The notes under the pieces: model-generated
What the model saw: the letters and a program-made list of their open reading frames with translations, nothing else
Database searches by the model: none
Told to the model about the DNA's origin: nothing
In this document: positions 60,866 through 64,000 of the stretch, one piece after another
Position numbering within the stretch: the stretch's first letter is position 1
Layout of the letters: every line of letters begins with the position of its first letter
Assembly (NCBI RefSeq): GCF_003986975.1
Contig: NZ_PIPO01000006.1
Location: 124,001-188,000 of the forward strand
Origin: Aliidiomarina soli
GTDB lineage: Bacteria > Pseudomonadota > Gammaproteobacteria > Enterobacterales > Alteromonadaceae
Direction of reading: 5' to 3'
DNA: 64,000 nucleotides
Position numbers and translations under genes: made by a program

Positions 60866-63628
60866 GTGAAGTTTGGATATTTAGTTGGAGCGGCAGGTAA
60901 GACTATCGCTGCGGTTGGAATTACTGCTGCGTTAGCGTTGGGAGCCTTTGGTTCAGGGTTGCTGTTGCCTTTCTCTGCCCATGCGCAAGCGATGCCAAGT
61001 CAGGAGCAAATCGAACAGCTGCGGGCGTTACCACGAGAACAGCAGGAGCAACTGGCGCGTCAGTTTGGTATTGATGCTGAAGCACTGCAGTACCTGGGGC
61101 AGGATGAGCGTGATACCCAGCAGTCTGTAGCAGACGACGAACCCGTTACCCAAGACCGCAGCACACAACAAGGGCAAGTACGCGGAGCGCTGTTACCAAA
61201 CGAAGTCGAAGCCCAGTTTGATTCCCTGGAAAGCAAACTTGAGCATTTTGGTTATGACATGTTTGCTGGCGAGCCTAGTACCTTTGCGCCGGTGACAGGA
61301 ACACCGGTGCCGTCCAGTTATATTATTGGCATTGGCGATATGGTGCGGGTGCAGCTGTTTGGTCAGCGCACTGTATACCATTACCTTGCGGTTAACCGTG
61401 AAGGTTATCTGATTATTCCTGATGTTGGTCAGGTGCAGGTCGCAGGGCTTACATACAGTTCGATGCAGGAACTGATAAAGCATACAATTGATGAGCGGAC
61501 AATTGGCCAGCAGGTCGCCGTATCGATGGGTGCTACCCGTTCAATCCAGGTTTACATTGTGGGTGAATCCTATAAGCCGGGAGCTTATATGGTCAGCTCT
61601 TTCGCCACAGTAAGCCAAGCTTTGCACGTGAGCGGTGGTTTTTCAGATATTGCGTCGCTGCGTGACGTACAATTAGTTCGCGGCGGTAATGTTGTCACCA
61701 ATTTTGACCTCTATGACTTATTGATTAAAGGCGACAGCTCGGCTGATCGTATTTTGCAGAATGGCGATGTGATCTTTATTCCGCCACGCGGTAATACGGT
61801 CGCGGTTGAAGGTGAAGTAAACCGCCCGGCGATCTATGAAATTAAAGGCGATGAAACCTTTGCCGACCTGCTCGAATTTGCAGGAGGGACCAAGCCTGAC
61901 GCCTATATGGGCGACGTGACTGTACGCCGGGTACGAGAAGGCCGCCGCAGCGTGCGCAACCTGGACTTAAGTGACGAGTCGACATTGCAGGCAGGTGTTC
62001 AGGGCGGTGACCATATTGTGCTGCGGACGACCCCGGAAACCGTGGATGATGCAGTGATGCTGGTTGGTGCGGTAAACCGCCCGGGCCGCTATGAATGGCA
62101 GCCGGGTATGCGCATTAGTGACATGCTGAAAAGTAGTCGCCATGACCTGCTCGAATACGCTGACTTAAGCTATGGCCTGGTGGTTCGTGAAGAGGGCACC
62201 CGACGGCGGCTGCAGGTGTGGCAGTTTGACGTGGCCAATGCGATAGAAGGTCAGGCAGAAGATGACCTTGAGCTGAATGAACGTGATTACGTTTTGATTT
62301 TCAGTCGTTACCAGACTGAAGAGGAAGAACGGCAGAATATTTCAGATTTGTCACTGACCCAGGACGAGCGTCGCCGAGCCGAACGCCGTCGCAGCCTGGA
62401 TGCATATCGCCAAGCCTACATTGAGGGGATGACCCAGGTTAGTACAACTGCCAACAACGGCAGCAGAAACGGCGGAGAAGTGCCGATCCGTGAACTCTTT
62501 GGTACCCCGGACGATGACGATGCCATCAGCCCGGATGAGCTGGCTGAATACTCGCGCGACCGTATGCTGGAACCACTGATGCAACGCCTGCAACGCCAGC
62601 GCACTGAGCGCGGTAACACGCCGTTCGTTTATGTGGCCGGTGAGGTAAACCACCCGGGCGTCTATCCGCTGGTGCAAAATGCAACAGCACGACGGCTGGT
62701 GGCTGCTGCTGGTGGTCTGCGTGATTCTGCTTATCTGCAGCGTGCAGAAATCACCCGGATTAACCTGGACGCTGGTGAAGCAGAAACTGAATACAAAGCC
62801 TTTGATCTGATGGATGTGATTCTGGGCAACCGCGATATTGAACTGCAGGGGCGTGACCGATTAAACGTCTTGAGCATTCCTGAGTGGCAGAACACCTATG
62901 AGGTTACTTTGCGCGGTGAGGTTAGGTTCCCAGGGACTTATGCCATTCGCCGTGGCGAGGACTTAAGCGCTTTGATTGAGCGCGCCGGTGGTTTTACGGA
63001 CTTTGCCTTTCTGGAAGGGGCAGTATTTACCCGTCAAGAGTTAAGAGAGCAGGAACGCCGCCGGATGACCATGCTGGCTGAAGAGCTGCAGCGTGAGATT
63101 GCCAGCAATTCGATTACTGGCACCGGGGGCAGTAACCAAAGCTATGACCAGATGCGGACCTTGCTGGCGGACTTAATGTCTGTTGAACCAGTAGGTCGCT
63201 TGATTGTTGACCTGCCGCGAATTCTTAACGGTCAAAGCCAGGCGGGCGACATCCAGTTGAAAGACGGGGATGTGCTGCATGTGCCGTCGCGGATGGACTC
63301 GATCAGCATTATGGGTGAAGTACAGATGGCAACATCGTACCGCTTTGACCGTGACCTGACTGTGACTGATTACATTAATATGAGTGGTGGTACCAAGCAA
63401 AAAGCAGATACCGATCGCATCTATGTAGTGCGGGCAAACGGGTCGCTTGAACCGCACCGTCAGCGCCGTGGCTGGTTCAGCACCAGTGGCTCAGCGCAGC
63501 TGAGACCAGGTGACGCAATTGTTGTACCGCTGGATACCACCTATACCGAGAACCTCGAATTGTGGTCACAGGTGACTAGCATTATTTATAACTCGGCGGT
63601 TGCTCTTGCTGCTATCAATGGTATTTAA
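60866..63628 (+). CDS. Outer-membrane polysaccharide export protein (Wza-like, multiple SLBB)
   Basis: About 920 residues. Signal peptide ending FSAHAQA, a Gln-rich linker, a Poly_export domain (YIIGIGDMVRVQLFGQRTVYHYLAVNREGYLIIPDVGQVQVAG) and a series of SLBB domains (e.g. VEGEVNRPAIYEIKGDETFADLLEFAGG; VAGEVNHPGVYPLVQNATARRLVAAAGG; LRGEVRFPGTYAIRRGEDLSALIERAGG). More than twice the length of E. coli Wza. No Cys follows the signal, so it is not an obvious lipoprotein. Start GTG 60866, seven bases after GGGAG; ATG 60860 and 60845 are alternatives with poor spacing. Confidence 0.88.
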   Translation: MKFGYLVGAAGKTIAAVGITAALALGAFGSGLLLPFSAHAQAMPSQEQIEQLRALPREQQEQLARQFGIDAEALQYLGQDERDTQQSVADDEPVTQDRSTQQGQVRGALLPNEVEAQFDSLESKLEHFGYDMFAGEPSTFAPVTGTPVPSSYIIGIGDMVRVQLFGQRTVYHYLAVNREGYLIIPDVGQVQVAGLTYSSMQELIKHTIDERTIGQQVAVSMGATRSIQVYIVGESYKPGAYMVSSFATVSQALHVSGGFSDIASLRDVQLVRGGNVVTNFDLYDLLIKGDSSADRILQNGDVIFIPPRGNTVAVEGEVNRPAIYEIKGDETFADLLEFAGGTKPDAYMGDVTVRRVREGRRSVRNLDLSDESTLQAGVQGGDHIVLRTTPETVDDAVMLVGAVNRPGRYEWQPGMRISDMLKSSRHDLLEYADLSYGLVVREEGTRRRLQVWQFDVANAIEGQAEDDLELNERDYVLIFSRYQTEEEERQNISDLSLTQDERRRAERRRSLDAYRQAYIEGMTQVSTTANNGSRNGGEVPIRELFGTPDDDDAISPDELAEYSRDRMLEPLMQRLQRQRTERGNTPFVYVAGEVNHPGVYPLVQNATARRLVAAAGGLRDSAYLQRAEITRINLDAGEAETEYKAFDLMDVILGNRDIELQGRDRLNVLSIPEWQNTYEVTLRGEVRFPGTYAIRRGEDLSALIERAGGFTDFAFLEGAVFTRQELREQERRRMTMLAEELQREIASNSITGTGGSNQSYDQMRTLLADLMSVEPVGRLIVDLPRILNGQSQAGDIQLKDGDVLHVPSRMDSISIMGEVQMATSYRFDRDLTVTDYINMSGGTKQKADTDRIYVVRANGSLEPHRQRRGWFSTSGSAQLRPGDAIVVPLDTTYTENLELWSQVTSIIYNSAVALAAINGI

Positions 63629-63692
63629 GCGGCCTGGCTTTGTTAGTCAGAATGGCAGTAAGTATGTTAGTGGTTGAGGCAGGGATTGTCCT

Positions 63693-64000
63693 ATGAAGTT
63701 CGCTCGTAATGGGTTGATGGCTGTTATACTCGCAGGCCTGAGCGGCAGTTTTTCTGCCCACGCCGGGCCCTGGATTGACGCTGACGATGTCTATTTGCGC
63801 GCCAGTATTCAGCAATTGGCGGACGCCGGCTTTTTACGTGGCCATGTGACGACCTACCCCCTGATGTGGAGTGGCATTGCCCGTGATATGAGCGAGATTG
63901 ACGTTAGCTGGCTAACGGCCGATCAGACGCTTGCTTATTATCGCATTCGCTCGGCGTTGCAGTTCGCTCAGCAGCCGCGTGTTAACGGGATTAAGCTGAG
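63693..64000 (+). CDS. Wzi-family capsule assembly protein, partial
   Basis: Starts at ATG 63693 with a signal peptide (MAVILAGLSGSFSAHA) followed by GPWIDADDVYLRASIQQLADAGFLRGHVTTYPLMWSGIARDM, the N-terminal region of capsule-assembly Wzi outer-membrane proteins. Runs off the window after about 102 codons. Wzi anchors surface polysaccharide, consistent with its place behind the Wza-like gene. Confidence 0.85.
   Translation, partial: MKFARNGLMAVILAGLSGSFSAHAGPWIDADDVYLRASIQQLADAGFLRGHVTTYPLMWSGIARDMSEIDVSWLTADQTLAYYRIRSALQFAQQPRVNGIKL

Overview
The window reads as the chromosome of a marine or saline-adapted gammaproteobacterium. The gene set (Mrp-type cation/proton antiporter, BetT-like betaine/choline carrier, AsnA/AsnC, RfaH, several Fur-controlled iron loci) and the protein style fit the order Alteromonadales, most likely Idiomarinaceae (Idiomarina, Aliidiomarina or Pseudidiomarina). 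That placement is inferred from gene content; no rRNA gene is present to confirm it.

Layout. 1-4.5 kb (minus strand): an Mrp operon in the order E-F-G-(A'B)-C-D-D2, the last gene cut by the window edge. 4.6-5.9 kb: bfd and two bacterioferritin genes whose haem and ferroxidase residues are complementary. 6-7.6 kb: divergent asnA/asnC. 7.6-11.8 kb: an arsenic operon (arsR, acr3, an ArsJ-associated type GAPDH) followed by a Na/Pi cotransporter. 11.8-15.4 kb: DUF3429 protein, Ca/Na antiporter, BetT. 15.4-19.5 kb: Fur-controlled ferric iron ABC importer. 19.7-25.9 kb: M1 peptidase lipoprotein, two outer-membrane barrels, a RAYT (REP-associated Y1 transposase) and a KpsC-like gene. 26-33.7 kb: RfaH, an RmlD-like reductase, a 1531-residue RCC1/CFI-box/lipoprotein-like fusion, and a beta-CASP nuclease. 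33.9-42 kb: a strongly Fur-marked operon of giant lipoprotein, TonB-dependent receptor and di-haem peroxidase, then a serine hydrolase. 42-64 kb: a JUMPstart/ops-led exopolysaccharide or capsule locus (Wzz, Ugd, Wzx, nitroreductase-like, pyruvyl transferase, glycosyltransferases, Wzy-like, TviB, CapI-like epimerase, PglC-D-E-F, Wza-like SLBB protein, start of Wzi).

The most distinctive feature is a family of 35-bp, nearly perfect palindromes: 24 units at 13 loci, all between 10,125 and 41,997 and none elsewhere in the window. Their conserved half is TTCAAGCCCCGCGC or ATCAAGCCCCGCGC; the other half varies. They mostly occur as inverted pairs, usually start on or beside stop codons in one orientation, sometimes sit against the Shine-Dalgarno sequence of the next gene, and one perfect copy encodes the C-terminus of the RAYT itself. 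This looks like an active or recently active REP/RAYT system, of a type without the usual GTAG/GGAG foot.

How genes work together. RfaH at 26 kb probably acts in trans on the ops element at 42.4 kb to allow transcription of the long polysaccharide operon. Within that operon PglF, PglE and PglD would make UDP-diacetylbacillosamine, PglC would load it on undecaprenyl phosphate, Ugd/CapI and TviB would supply uronic acid sugars, and Wzx, Wzy, Wzz, SLBB/Wza and Wzi would flip, polymerise, export and anchor the polymer. The A+T-rich core of the locus (about 42.5-58.8 kb) lacks the palindromes, which fits a separately acquired block.
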